The notes beneath the pieces are model-generated. The model was not told the DNA's origin and did no database searches. It was given only the letters and a program-made list of their open reading frames with translations. Positions 37,684 through 46,477 of a stretch of 48,878 nucleotides of DNA are shown one piece after another. How positions within the stretch are numbered: position 1 is the stretch's first letter; each line of letters starts with the position of its first letter. The translations under genes and the position numbers were made by a program. Source of the DNA: an uncultured Clostridia bacterium (GTDB lineage Bacteria > Bacillota > Clostridia > TANB77 > CAG-508); NCBI GenBank assembly GCA_947628815.1, contig CANRBJ010000012.1, forward strand, positions 1 through 48,878, in the 5' to 3' direction.

Positions 37684-38232
37684 TTAACTAATTTCTATTG
37701 CTTGAACGCATCTTCTATTTTCTGGCTCTTCTAAAATACCAGTAATTAAAGTAATCCTATTATCTTTAGTAGTACTTAAGTACGACCAATCAGTTTGGCT
37801 AATAATATTATTACTCGTTACTTTATACTCTTTTCTATTTCCATCTTTTATATAAATAACTACATCCCCATATGCCAAATCTTTTAAATTTGCAAAATAA
37901 TTTTCTTTATAACCTGCACTTGCTGCAATTAAGCCAATATTTCCGTTTATATAAGGTGTTTCTTCGAAATGACCAATATAATTATTAATAATTTCTCCAT
38001 CTGTTCCTTCTTTAATACTTGTTTCAATATTAATTTTTGGAATAATTAATTTCCATTCTTCTTGTGTTTTATCCAATAATTTTTCTTGTGTTTCTATTTT
38101 AGATACTTCTTTAGTTATTGTGCTTGTTTTTAAGTTAAATAGCATAATAGTTAATAAATTTGTTTGCACAACAATAATAACACTTATAATTAGTGTTACT
38201 AAATTAATACATTTTTTGTTACATTCCTTCAC
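37684..38232 (-). CDS. Sortase-fold protein lacking catalytic residues (pseudo-sortase)
   Basis: A 182-residue sortase-like protein with an N-terminal membrane anchor. The fold is recognisable (LIIPKINIETSIKEG, YFANLKDLAYGD, EPENRRCVQAIE). The catalytic His, expected in AAHNxGY, is replaced (IAASAGY). The catalytic Cys, expected in LITC, is Gly (ITLITGILEEPENRR); only the Arg remains. The Cys two residues after the Arg is not the active-site one. The start is GTG, with AGGAG 13 bases upstream, so initiation is uncertain. It is paired with the thioester protein. Confidence 0.82.
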   Translation of the reverse strand: MKECNKKCINLVTLIISVIIVVQTNLLTIMLFNLKTSTITKEVSKIETQEKLLDKTQEEWKLIIPKINIETSIKEGTDGEIINNYIGHFEETPYINGNIGLIAASAGYKENYFANLKDLAYGDVVIYIKDGNRKEYKVTSNNIISQTDWSYLSTTKDNRITLITGILEEPENRRCVQAIEIS

Positions 38233-38342
38233 TCATTCGTTCACACTCCTATAATTAATTTTGTTTTTTGGATTTTTCATTTAGATCTAAATTTTTTAGA
38301 ATTTTAATCTTCTTGAATATTTTCTAGAAAAAATATAAACAT

Positions 38343-38371
38343 AGTATAATACATTTTTCTTAATTTGTAAA
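38343..38371 (-). promoter_or_regulatory. Sigma-A promoter of the pseudo-sortase operon
   Basis: TTTACA (38371-38366), 17-base spacer, TATACT (38348-38343) on the minus strand. Confidence 0.65.
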
Positions 38372-38386
38372 GAACTTTTCATCGAC

Positions 38387-38420
38387 AAAAAACGCCAAAA
38401 TTCGACTTTGGCGTTTTTTT
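38387..38420. terminator. Bidirectional terminator
   Basis: AAAACGCCAAA/TTTGGCGTTTT hairpin with A/T-runs on both sides. It ends the minus-strand transcript coming from 38369 and isolates the sortase promoter. Confidence 0.85.
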
Positions 38421-38634
38421 TAATATTTTTAAGTTGGGTATTTCACCTATTTTTTTAGCTTTTCAAGCATTCCTCCTATAGTTATTTTGTATATTTTCTT
38501 TAATTACTATACTAAATTTTTTCTTATTCCCTCCTTTGTACATTATTATTTTATTCAATATTTATGTCCAATATGTGAATATATTTTGAATTTTAAAAAT
38601 TTTATTTTTAGCACAAAAACGCTACCTTTCGTCA
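38421..38634 (-). other. Gene-free interval with ribosome-site-like sequences
   Basis: Part of the roughly 400-base gap 38233-38634. On the minus strand there are two strong GGAGG sequences. An ATG at 38551 opens 26 codons (MYKGGNKKK...) and ends at a TGA overlapping a second ATG that opens a 7-codon frame (MLEKLKK). No family is recognised; these may be leader peptides, remnants or chance. Confidence 0.25.
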
Positions 38635-39369
38635 CTAGAATATTTTATTAAACAATGAATTAAAAATTGAAAAAAGTATAAAAAATAATAATATATAATA
38701 TAATACAATTTTTATATATGCAGGTAGCATCTTTTTATGAAATTCATTGTTATATTGCTCTTTTTTTATCCATATTTCAACATAATTATTATTTACAAAC
38801 TTACTTCTGTACATCAAAAAAATTTTTCTTTTTGAATATTTATTAATATATTCTTTAGGTAATATTTCATATAAACAATATTCATTATTAAGTAAAACTC
38901 TTTTTTTGTCTATATTTACAATATTATCTGTAATTGCATATTCTTTTACATTTATATTGTTGACTTCATCAATATATTCAACTGTGGGAGCATACAAATT
39001 AGAAGTCAATTTATCTAAATCTTTTTCATTAGAAAATATAAAATGTTCAAATAATTCCCTTACTTTTTCAATATCTTCATTTGAAAGATCAGTTATTGTT
39101 AAAGATATGCCTTTTAGAAAACCTTTCTGTTGAATTTCTAAACTACAAGAATATGATCCTCTATGATATAATCCCCATATATATATTGTTTTTAAATCAC
39201 ATATTTTAATTTCTTTATTATCAACACAAAATTTTTCTGAATCTATATAAATATGAACATTATGCTTTATTGTCCCGCATTTAATTGAAAAATCTAATAT
39301 CTCTTTTTTCTTCTTTATTATTACTTCTTTTTTTGTATCATATATTCTTTCTATATCTTGTATTTGCAT
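38635..39369 (-). CDS. Hypothetical tail-anchored membrane protein (244 aa)
   Basis: I do not recognise the family. Most of the chain is soluble and beta-rich with a segment (KFCVDNKEIKICDLKTIYIWG) of the kind seen in PH-like domains; the last 27 residues form one hydrophobic helix (IKIVLYYILLFFILFSIFN) ending NKIF, so it is probably anchored by its C-terminus. The start at 39369 has GGAGG nine bases upstream; a reading from 39402 includes that site. It lies downstream of the endonuclease gene in the same direction. Confidence 0.7.
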   Translation of the reverse strand: MQIQDIERIYDTKKEVIIKKKKEILDFSIKCGTIKHNVHIYIDSEKFCVDNKEIKICDLKTIYIWGLYHRGSYSCSLEIQQKGFLKGISLTITDLSNEDIEKVRELFEHFIFSNEKDLDKLTSNLYAPTVEYIDEVNNINVKEYAITDNIVNIDKKRVLLNNEYCLYEILPKEYINKYSKRKIFLMYRSKFVNNNYVEIWIKKEQYNNEFHKKMLPAYIKIVLYYILLFFILFSIFNSLFNKIF

Positions 39370-39451
39370 ATATTTCTTTCCTCCGCTTATAATATTTATC
39401 ACATAAAATTATATTTTTTACCATTATTATAGCATAATTTCCATAAGTTCT

Positions 39452-39835
39452 CTATTTTTTTATTTTATATTCTTCATATTTTCCACATAAATTTAATGTA
39501 CTTCTATTTTTTATAGCTTCTTTTGGTATAAAATATATATTAAAATCTGCCGTAACAATAAATACATAGTCAATTTTGGTATCAATAATTGTTTTATATT
39601 CTTTACCCTTTGTTCCTCCACAACTCTTTAAAGCAACTTGATATACTCCATATTTAGTTTTACATCCAGTAGCTTTCACCTGTACGCTATAAAATTTACT
39701 ATTTTTTTCTACAACTAAATCATAATCTTGTGTATCATTTAATGGTATAGAAACTGTATAACCATTACATGAGAAATAGCCTATAGCAATTCCTAATGCA
39801 GAATTTCCTTTTTCTTTATTCGTTAAAAAATTCAC
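39452..39835 (-). CDS. PD-(D/E)XK homing-type endonuclease (I-Ssp6803I-like family)
   Basis: A 127-residue protein matching the small PD-(D/E)XK family typified by the group I intron endonuclease I-Ssp6803I. Visible are the N-terminal Glu in NKEKGNSALGIAIGYF, the Asp in DTQDYDLVVE and the Gln-x-Lys in FYSVQVKAT, the pattern expected for E...D...QxK active sites. The GTG start has GAGGAGG six bases upstream. It lies about 100 bases downstream of a tRNA-Tyr gene that contains a group I intron without an internal ORF, so it may be the intron's mobility partner. Related proteins also occur alone, with unknown roles. Confidence 0.72.
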   Translation of the reverse strand: MNFLTNKEKGNSALGIAIGYFSCNGYTVSIPLNDTQDYDLVVEKNSKFYSVQVKATGCKTKYGVYQVALKSCGGTKGKEYKTIIDTKIDYVFIVTADFNIYFIPKEAIKNRSTLNLCGKYEEYKIKK

Positions 39836-39892
39836 TAAATTCCTCCTCTATATATTTATTAATTTATACTAAAAGAAATTAAATTAAGGCTA

Positions 39893-39930
39893 AAATAAAA
39901 CTCTAAAAACATAAAGCATTTTAGAGTTTT
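39893..39930 (-). terminator. Rho-independent terminator of the tRNA cluster
   Basis: AAAACTCTAAAA/TTTTAGAGTTTT hairpin just after the tRNA-Tyr CCA, followed by TATTTTAG on the minus strand. Confidence 0.85.
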
Positions 39931-39931
39931 A

Positions 39932-40233
39932 TGGTGGACAGGGAAGGATTCGAACCTTCGTACTCGTATGAGAACAGATTTCTTACTACTATAACTTTCG
40001 TTACCAGTGTTACTGTTTGTAGTCTGGACTTTCTCTTTATCTTAATTTAAGATACCAGGTATAAAGTCTCTACACTCGGATTTCTCCTAGCTCGGGATTA
40101 TCATCAGCCATACTGTTAAGACTTCCCCGAATTAGCCTAGTTTTCATCATACAATTACTTGTATGAGCTGCAATTTCTGCTTTTATAAGCAAAGCATACA
40201 GTCTGCCGCCTTTAGCCACTCGGCCACCTGTCC
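39932..40233 (-). tRNA. tRNA-Tyr(GUA) interrupted by a group I intron
   Basis: Exons 40233-40198 and 39981-39932. The acceptor stem GGACAGG/CCTGTCC (7 bp), encoded ACCA end, class II variable arm and T-loop GGTTCGAATCC are complete. Joining the exons gives the anticodon arm GCAGA-CTGTAAA-TCTGT, i.e. anticodon GUA with A37. The D-arm GCCGAGTGGCTAAAGGC is of the class II type. The gene is the last of three tRNAs behind one consensus promoter. Without splicing the anticodon is disrupted, so splicing is required for function. Confidence 0.9.
39982..40197 (-). mobile_element. Group I intron (216 nt) in the tRNA-Tyr anticodon
   Basis: The intron lies between U35 and A36. The upstream exon ends in U, and CTGT can pair with an internal GCAG giving the U.G pair of P1; the last intron base is G. 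Group I core elements are readable: a P-like AATTCGGGGAAG, Q-like AATCCCGAGC, R-like GTAGAGACTTTA and S-like AAGATAAAGAGAAAGTCC, with GACTTT/AAAGTC forming P7. There is no open reading frame inside. The nearby PD-(D/E)XK gene could supply a homing endonuclease. Confidence 0.88.
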
Positions 40234-40251
40234 ATATTTAGTTAAAAAAGT

Positions 40252-40328
40252 TGGTGCGCCCTCAAGGATTCGAACCTTGGACCCACCGGTTATGAGCCGG
40301 TTGCTCTGACCAACTGAGCTAAGGGCGC
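40252..40328 (-). tRNA. tRNA with anticodon CAU (probably elongator Met)
   Basis: A 77-base tRNA with acceptor GCGCCCT/AGGGCGC, anticodon arm ACCGG-CTCATAA-CCGGT, T-loop GGTTCGAATCC and encoded CCA. A CAU anticodon could also be tRNA-Ile2 after lysidine modification; overall it looks like elongator Met. Its 5' end directly abuts the CCA of tRNA-Gly, so processing must cut between two mature ends. Confidence 0.88.
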
Positions 40329-40402
<74 letters not shown>

Positions 40403-40423
40403 ATCTTGCATCAACATTAATAA

Positions 40424-40452
40424 ATTATAAAGGTATTCGTATTCTTTGTCAA
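40424..40452 (-). promoter_or_regulatory. Consensus sigma-A promoter of the tRNA cluster
   Basis: TTGACA (40452-40447), 17-base spacer, TATAAT (40429-40424) on the minus strand, 22 bases upstream of tRNA-Gly. Confidence 0.9.
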
Positions 40453-40523
40453 TACTTTTTTTAAAATTTTTTTACCTTTTTTATTTCGACTTTTTTGTGT
40501 TTTATAAAGTTACTTTACAAATC

Positions 40524-40553
40524 TTGGCGAATCGTATAAAATACATATATAAT
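40524..40553 (+). promoter_or_regulatory. Candidate promoter of the tsaE operon
   Basis: TTGGCG, 18-base spacer, TATAAT on the plus strand, 37 bases upstream of tsaE. An alternative TTTACA-N17-TAAAAT lies a few bases to the left. Confidence 0.4.
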
Positions 40554-40589
40554 TTAAGTTTTTATTATTTTTGAAGGGATTGATTTTTG

Positions 40590-41064
40590 ATGCATACATT
40601 TATTTCATATTCTGAAAATGAAACTATGCAGTTTGCAAATCTTCTTGCACCATTACTAGATACTGGCGATGTCGTTGTTCTTTCTGGTAATTTAGGTTTG
40701 CGGAAAAACTAAGTTTACTGAAGGAATTTTGTCTTATTTTGGGCTTGAAGATGAGATATCTAGTCCTACTTTTACTATTGTTAATGAGTATCAAAAAGAT
40801 AATATAAATATTTATCATTTCGATGCTTACCGCCTTAGTTCTTCTGATGAATTTTATGCTATTGGTGGAGAACAGTATTTTGAAAATGGTATTTGTATTA
40901 TTGAATGGGGTGAAATTATTGAAGATGCCCTTCCTTCAAATTATATTCATATTTCTTTTGATAGAGATTTTGAAGATGATAACAAAAGAGTCCTTACTAT
41001 AGAGTCTGTTGGTAATAAATATATGGATTTAATAGATAAATGGATTAGCAATTCAAAAAATTAA
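40590..41064 (+). CDS. tsaE: TsaE, t6A-synthesis ATPase, CGG-recoded
   Basis: ATPase needed with TsaB/TsaD/TsaC for threonylcarbamoyl-adenosine at A37 of ANN-decoding tRNAs, essential in most bacteria. Reading from ATG 40590 gives VVVLSGNLGL and then an in-frame CGG at codon 38 (C at 40701), followed in the zero frame by KN and a stop. Removing the C gives SGNLGL-G-KTKFTEGIL, the Walker A motif, and 120 codons through SPTFTIVNEY, YHFDAYRL and IEWGE: 157 residues, the normal family length. A protein starting after the site would lack the P-loop. It is followed by tsaB and rimI. Confidence 0.94.
40701..40704 (+). other. CGGA +1 recoding site (TsaE, Gly38 of Walker A)
   Basis: Context GGT TTG C GGA AAA ACT. 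The recoded Gly directly precedes the P-loop Lys-Thr, so no functional TsaE can be made without the frame change. Confidence 0.95.
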
Positions 41065-41092
41065 ACTATAAAATAGAGAAAGGAAACATTAT

Positions 41093-41794
41093 ATGAAAAT
41101 ATTAAGTATTAGTACTTCTTCTAATATTTGCTCTGTTGCGCTTTTAGAAGATAATAATGTTATAAAAGAGATAACTAATGATGATGGTAATACTCATTCT
41201 GTAAAATTAATGCCACAAATTGAACAACTTTTAAAAGAAACTAATATGTCTTTAAAAGATATAGATTTACTTGCTTGTGATAAAGGTCCTGGTTCTTTTA
41301 CAGGAATTCGCATCGGAATTTCTACAGTAAAAGCTTTTTGTGATGTTTATAATATTCCAAGTCTTGCTATTTCTTCACTTATGGGTCTTGCATATCAAAC
41401 AGATTTTGATGGCTTAGTTTGCTCTTTAATTGATGCAAAAAATGACAACGTATATTTCGGATTATTCAATAAGCATCAAAAACAAAGCGAGTACTTAGCA
41501 AAAAATATCAATTTTATTACAGAAATATTAAAAATTTGTAATAAACCAATATTTTTTGTTGGAAATGGTAGCATAGTTTACCAAGATGTGTTAAAATCTT
41601 TTTTGAATGAAAATGCTATTTTTGTTGAAAATAATAACTACTATAATGTAGACGCAGTTTGCATTGGTAAAGCTGCTTTTGATATTTTTTCGAGCAAAAA
41701 ATATAGTGAAGAATATAACCTTTCTCCCCTATATTTAAAAAAATCCAATGCTGAAAGAGAGTTAGAGGAGAAACAAAATGCAAATCATAATTGA
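41093..41794 (+). CDS. tsaB: TsaB, t6A-synthesis accessory protein
   Basis: ASKHA-fold partner of TsaD and TsaE. The 233 residues have ILSISTSSNICSVALL at the N-terminus, GPGSFTGIRIGISTVKAF and the LIDAKNDNVYFGLF segment. It overlaps rimI by 17 bases and follows tsaE by 28 bases. Two CGG trinucleotides (ATC|GGA, TTC|GGA) are out of frame and read normally. Confidence 0.93.
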   Translation: MKILSISTSSNICSVALLEDNNVIKEITNDDGNTHSVKLMPQIEQLLKETNMSLKDIDLLACDKGPGSFTGIRIGISTVKAFCDVYNIPSLAISSLMGLAYQTDFDGLVCSLIDAKNDNVYFGLFNKHQKQSEYLAKNINFITEILKICNKPIFFVGNGSIVYQDVLKSFLNENAIFVENNNYYNVDAVCIGKAAFDIFSSKKYSEEYNLSPLYLKKSNAERELEEKQNANHN

Positions 41795-42221
41795 AAAAAT
41801 GCTCGAAAGTCATTTATTAGAAATAAAAGATATTTTAATATCTGATTTTGATAACTTTTGGTCTTATTCCATTTTACAATCGGAACTAAAAAATGAAAAT
41901 TCAACATTAATTATTGCAAAAATAGAAAATGAAATTGTTGGATTTGCTGGCATTTGGAGAGCAATTGATGATATTCATATTACAAATATCGTAACAAAAA
42001 TTTCTAAGCGACATATCGGAATTGGAAGTAAATTATTAGAAGAATTAATAAATATTTCAAAAGATGAACATGCTACTTCTCTTACACTAGAAGTAAATGA
42101 AAATAACAAAAATGCGATAAAACTTTATGAAAAATATAATTTTAAAAAAATTGGCATTCGTAAGAATTATTATGGACAAAATGAGAATGCTATTATTATG
42201 ACTCTATTTTTTCTTACATAA
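41778..42221 (+). CDS. rimI: GNAT N-acetyltransferase RimI
   Basis: Acetyltransferase of the RimI type (ribosomal protein S18 N-terminal alanine). The 147 residues have the acetyl-CoA loop RHIGIGSKLLEEL and the family end LEVNENNKNAIKLYEKYNFKKIGIRKNYY. The ATG overlaps the end of tsaB. The tsaE-tsaB-rimI order is typical of Firmicutes. Confidence 0.92.
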   Translation: MQIIIEKMLESHLLEIKDILISDFDNFWSYSILQSELKNENSTLIIAKIENEIVGFAGIWRAIDDIHITNIVTKISKRHIGIGSKLLEELINISKDEHATSLTLEVNENNKNAIKLYEKYNFKKIGIRKNYYGQNENAIIMTLFFLT

Positions 42222-42253
42222 ATATTAAATATATTATACAAGGAGAAAAACTA

Positions 42254-44639
42254 ATGAAAAAAAATGAACTAAACTATAAGCAGTTAAAAGATTACTGCAA
42301 TCCATCAATTTTTAATTTTGAAGATACTTCTACTTTATCTGCAATTGATACTGGAATTGGCCAAGACCGTGGAATTAAAGCACTAGAATTTGGTTTAAGT
42401 GTAGATGTAAAAGGATATAATTTATTCCTTGAAGGTCCTGATGGTGTAGGAAAAACAATGTATACAAAAAACTATTTAGACAGAATTTCTAAAAAGAAAA
42501 AAACACCTTCAGATTGGTGTTATATTTACAACTTTGATAATCCCAATGAACCAATTGCTCTTCCTTTATCTGCAGGTCTTGGTAAAGAATTCAAGGAAGA
42601 TATGGATCAGTTTATTAAAGATGTAAAAGCAGATATTAATAAAACATTCAGTAATGAAGATTTTGAAAAAGAAAAAACTCTTATTAAGCAAGAATTTGAA
42701 CAAAAACGTTCTATTCTTTTAGAAAATTTGAATAAAGAATCTATGAAATACGGCTTTCAAGTAAAAGCTGCTCAAAATGGTATATATATGATGCCTGTTA
42801 TTGATGGTAAAACCATTGAAGAAGAAGAATTTGATAAACTAGATGAAGATGTAAAAAAAGAATTTGAAAATAAATCTAATATAGTTCAAGAACAAATTAT
42901 ATCAGTAATTAGTGAAATAAAAGCTATTGAAAAAGAATCAGATAAAAAAATAGAAGAATGGCAATCTAACGTTGCCTTATTAACCATAAATGTTCACATT
43001 AACTATATAAAATCTAAATATAAAAGAAATAAAATAATTAACAAATTCTTAGATAATGTAAAAAAAGATATTTTAAAAAATGTTTCTTTATTTATTGAAC
43101 AACCAGAAAACCGGAAACAATCAGCAACCACAACCAATGCAACGTATGGAACAAAAAAAGCCTTGGTTAAATTATCGCGTTAATCTTTTTATTGATAATA
43201 GTGAAGCTGAAGGTGCTCCTGTTATTATGGATTCAAATTATTCTTATCACAATTTATTTGGAAAATTGGAATATGAAAATTACTATGGAGCCTTAAAAAC
43301 AGATTATACAATGTTACAACCTGGCCTTCTTCATAAGGCAAATGGTGGATACATTATATTACAAGCAAAAGATTTACTTGCAAATCCTATATGTTATGAT
43401 GCCTTAAAAAAGGCTCTAAGAATTAAAGAATTAAATATAGAAAATGCTGTAGATCAGCGTAATTCTATGGTAATGGTTTCTTTAAAACCACAGCCTATTC
43501 CTTTAAATTTAAAAGTTATTTTAATAGGAAGCGCTAATATTTATCATACTTTACTTGCAATGGACTCTGATTTCAAAAAATTATTTAAAGTAAAAGTAGA
43601 ATTTGAAGATGATGCTCCAAAAACTGAAGATAATATGATGAAACTTGCACGTTTTGTTCATGGTTTTTGTGAACAAGAGGAACTTCTTCCTTTAGATAGA
43701 ACCGCTGTTGCAAAAATAGTAGAATATGCTTCAAAACTTGCAAACGATAAAAAGAAATTATCTACTAGATTTAACGACTTATCTGAAATTATTGCTGAAG
43801 CTTGTACTTGGGCAAAACTTGCAAAAGCAAAAGTTGTAACAGCTGAATATATTGATAAAACATTAGAAGAACGAATTGATCGTATTAAAAAATATGATAC
43901 AAAATATACAGAAATGATACGAAATAATACATTATTAATTAGTACTTCTGGATTTAAAGTTGGTCAAATTAATGGTTTAACTGTTATGACAATTGGAGAT
44001 TATACTTTTGGAAAACCTTCTAAAATAACAGTTAATACTTATACTGGTAAATCTGGAATTATTAATATTGAACGTGAAGTTGAACTATCTGGTTCTACTC
44101 ACTCAAAAGGTGTATATATTTTGAGTGGCTATTTAGGTGAAATGTTTGCGCAAGATTTCCCTTTATCGGTAACTGCAAGTATTTGCTTTGAGCAATTATA
44201 TAATGGAGTAGATGGCGATAGTGCATCTAGTACAGAGTTATATGCCCTACTTTCTAGTTTATCTGGTGTTCCAATTAATCAATCTATTGCAGTTACTGGT
44301 TCTGTAAACCAAAAGGGTGAAATTCAGCCAATTGGCGGAGTAAATGAAAAAATTGAAGGATTTTATCAAATATGTAAAATGCGTGGATTAGATGGAGAGC
44401 ATGGTGTTATGATACCAGTTCAAAATATTGAAAATCTTAGTTTATCTGATGAAATTGTAGAGGCTGTAAAAAAAGGAATTTTCCATATTTATGCTGTTTC
44501 TACTATTGAAGAAGGTATTGAAGTTTTAACAGGTGTTCCCGCAGGAAGAAAAGATAAAAATGGTCATTTCCCTTCTGGTACAGTAAATGCACTTGTTTAT
44601 GAAAAATTAAAAAAATATGCTGAAGTTAGCAAAGACTAA
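42254..44639 (+). CDS. Lon-family ATP-dependent protease, CGG-recoded
   Basis: A 794-residue AAA+ protease of the stand-alone Lon-like type. The N-terminal AAA part includes the Walker A EGPDGVGKTM, a coiled insertion at about residues 120-240, and, after the site, KPWLNYRVNLF and GGYIILQAKDLL. The C-terminal Lon protease domain has the catalytic Ser in GVDGDSASSTE and Lys in GGVNEKIEGF. The CGG is codon 287 (C at 43112); the zero frame stops 23 codons later. The site is in a variable Gln/Pro-rich linker, so the glycine itself is not conserved, but both flanking halves are needed for one protein. Good AAGGAG site at the start. Confidence 0.9.
43112..43115 (+). other. CGGA +1 recoding site (Lon-like protease, Gly287)
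   Basis: Context GAA AAC C GGA AAC. The +1 frame gives ENGNNQQPQPMQ, leading into KKPWLNYRVNLF. Confidence 0.9.
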
Positions 44640-44640
44640 G

Positions 44641-44681
44641 AAAAAAAAGCAATTTAAGAATATTCCTTAGATTGCTTTTTT
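44641..44681. terminator. Bidirectional terminator between the protease and rplS
   Basis: AAAAAAGCAAT..AAG/CTT..ATTGCTTTTTT hairpin with T-runs on both strands between convergent genes. Confidence 0.85.
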
Positions 44682-44686
44682 CATTT

Positions 44687-45199
44687 TTATTCAGCTTTTG
44701 GAGCCTCTTTTACTTCTTCAACAGCTTCTTCTTTAACTGTATCAACAGTTTCTTCTGCTACTACTTCTGTAGTTTCAACAGCTGGTGCTTCTTCTGGAGC
44801 AGCTACTTCTTCTACCATTTCTTCTTTTAATATTATTTCTTTATTTTCAATTCTTGCACCTAATTTTTCCTTTGTCTTAGATGCTTTACCAATTCTATCT
44901 CTTAAGTAGAATAGTTTTGCACGTCTTGCTTTACCTACTCTTACTACTTCAACCTTTTCTACTAGTGGTGAATGAACTAAGAATGTCTTTTCAACACCTA
45001 CACCATAAGAAATTCTTCTTACTGTAAATGTTTCGTTTACTCCTCCACCTTGCTTTTTAATAATAATTCCTTCGAATACTTGTATTCTTTCTCTGTTTCC
45101 TTCTTTAATTCTAACATGAACTCTTACTGTATTTCCAACATCTAATACTGGAATTTTATTTTTCATTTGTTCATGTTGTATTGATTTAATAATATCCAT
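44687..45199 (-). CDS. rplS: 50S ribosomal protein L19 with acidic C-terminal extension
   Basis: Ribosomal protein at the 30S-50S interface. The first 115 residues are ordinary L19 ([66 protein letters not shown]). A further 50 residues are rich in Glu, Ala and Val, an unusual tail. The start at 45199 has GGAGG 11 bases upstream; that site is inside a longer reading. It is the last gene of the ylxM-ffh-rpsP-khpA-rimM-trmD-rplS operon. Confidence 0.95.
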   Translation of the reverse strand: MDIIKSIQHEQMKNKIPVLDVGNTVRVHVRIKEGNRERIQVFEGIIIKKQGGGVNETFTVRRISYGVGVEKTFLVHSPLVEKVEVVRVGKARRAKLFYLRDRIGKASKTKEKLGARIENKEIILKEEMVEEVAAPEEAPAVETTEVVAEETVDTVKEEAVEEVKEAPKAE

Positions 45200-45243
45200 C
45201 TTGAAACTTTCCTCCTTCTTCATTATTTTTATGGATTTTTGTT

Positions 45244-45957
45244 TTACTTATTTATATTTTCTATATATTCCTTCTCTTTTGTCGTTAATTCAACATTTTT
45301 TAGAAGACTTGGTCTTTTTAAATATGTATTTTTAATAGACTGCTGTCTTCTCCACTTTCGGATATTTTCATGATGACCCGTTAAAAGCACTTCTGGAACT
45401 TGCTTTCCTCTAAAAACTTCTGGTCTTGTGTATTGCGGATACTCTAAAAGTCCATTTGAAAAAGATTCTTCCATAATTGACTCTTTACTTAATACTCCTT
45501 CTACATACCTTGCAACACTATCAATAAGTACCATTGCAGGAATTTCTCCTCCAGTTAGCACATAATCCCCAATAGAAATTTCTTCATCAACAATTTCTTC
45601 AAGTACTCTTTCATCAATTCCTTCATAATGGCCACACAAAAGAATAATATGTTTTTCTTTGCTTAAATTTTCTACTTTTTTTTGGTCTAATACTGTACCT
45701 TGTGGCGATAAATAAATTACTTTTGCATCTTCATCTTTTACAGATTTATAAGCATCATATACAACATCTGGCCTCATTACCATACCAGCACCTCCGCCAT
45801 ATGGTGTATCGTCTACTTTTTTATGTTTATCCTTTGAAAAATCTCGGATATTAACAATATTCACATACAAAAGTTCTTTTTCTACGGCTTTTCCAATAAT
45901 ACTTTCATTTAATGGTTTGAACATTTCTGGAAAAAGAGTTAAAACATCAAATTTCAT
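45244..45957 (-). CDS. trmD: tRNA (guanine-N1)-methyltransferase TrmD
   Basis: Makes m1G37, the modification that prevents +1 frameshifting on several tRNAs, of interest given the recoding in this genome. The 237 residues include the N-terminal [35 protein letters not shown] and the trefoil-knot [11 protein letters not shown], then [11 protein letters not shown]. All family motifs look intact. It lies 9 bases after rimM. Confidence 0.96.
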   Translation of the reverse strand: MKFDVLTLFPEMFKPLNESIIGKAVEKELLYVNIVNIRDFSKDKHKKVDDTPYGGGAGMVMRPDVVYDAYKSVKDEDAKVIYLSPQGTVLDQKKVENLSKEKHIILLCGHYEGIDERVLEEIVDEEISIGDYVLTGGEIPAMVLIDSVARYVEGVLSKESIMEESFSNGLLEYPQYTRPEVFRGKQVPEVLLTGHHENIRKWRRQQSIKNTYLKRPSLLKNVELTTKEKEYIENINK

Positions 45958-45966
45958 ATCTTCCCC

Positions 45967-46473
45967 CTAAATTAGACCATCTATAAGATGTACAATCATT
46001 TTTTTATTTTCTAAGTCTACGTTCTTAATAACCTCTCCAATTGCTGGAAGTAAAACCTGCTTTCCAAGTTCATCTTTTACAACATAGATATCATTTGCAC
46101 CTGTTGGATATACATCTACAATTTTGCCTAAGTTATTATTATCTTCGGTATATACTTCTAATCCAATTAAATCAACAATAAAATATGAATCTTCTGGTAA
46201 TTTTACAGCATCTTTTCTATCAATTTTTAAATAACAATTTTTATAAATTTCTGCTGTATTTACATCATCAATTCCCTTTAATTTTAACAAAACTAGATTT
46301 TTAGAGTATTTTACTTCTTCAATAACAACACTTTTTAAGGAATTTTTAGTTTCAATATATACAGATGTTAAATCTTCAAACCTTGTATAGTCATCAGTAA
46401 ATGGGACTACCTTTACAAAACCTTTTATCCCATATGTATTAACAATTTGACCAATTTCCATTAACTGTTCCAT
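45967..46473 (-). CDS. rimM: Ribosome maturation factor RimM
   Basis: 16S rRNA processing factor that binds S19 during 30S assembly. The 168 residues have the N-terminal IGQIVNTYGIKGFVKV and the PRC-barrel region IVDLIGLEVY with LPAIGEVIK. It is in the conserved rimM-trmD-rplS order. Confidence 0.95.
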   Translation of the reverse strand: MEQLMEIGQIVNTYGIKGFVKVVPFTDDYTRFEDLTSVYIETKNSLKSVVIEEVKYSKNLVLLKLKGIDDVNTAEIYKNCYLKIDRKDAVKLPEDSYFIVDLIGLEVYTEDNNNLGKIVDVYPTGANDIYVVKDELGKQVLLPAIGEVIKNVDLENKKMIVHLIDGLI

Positions 46474-46477
46474 AATT

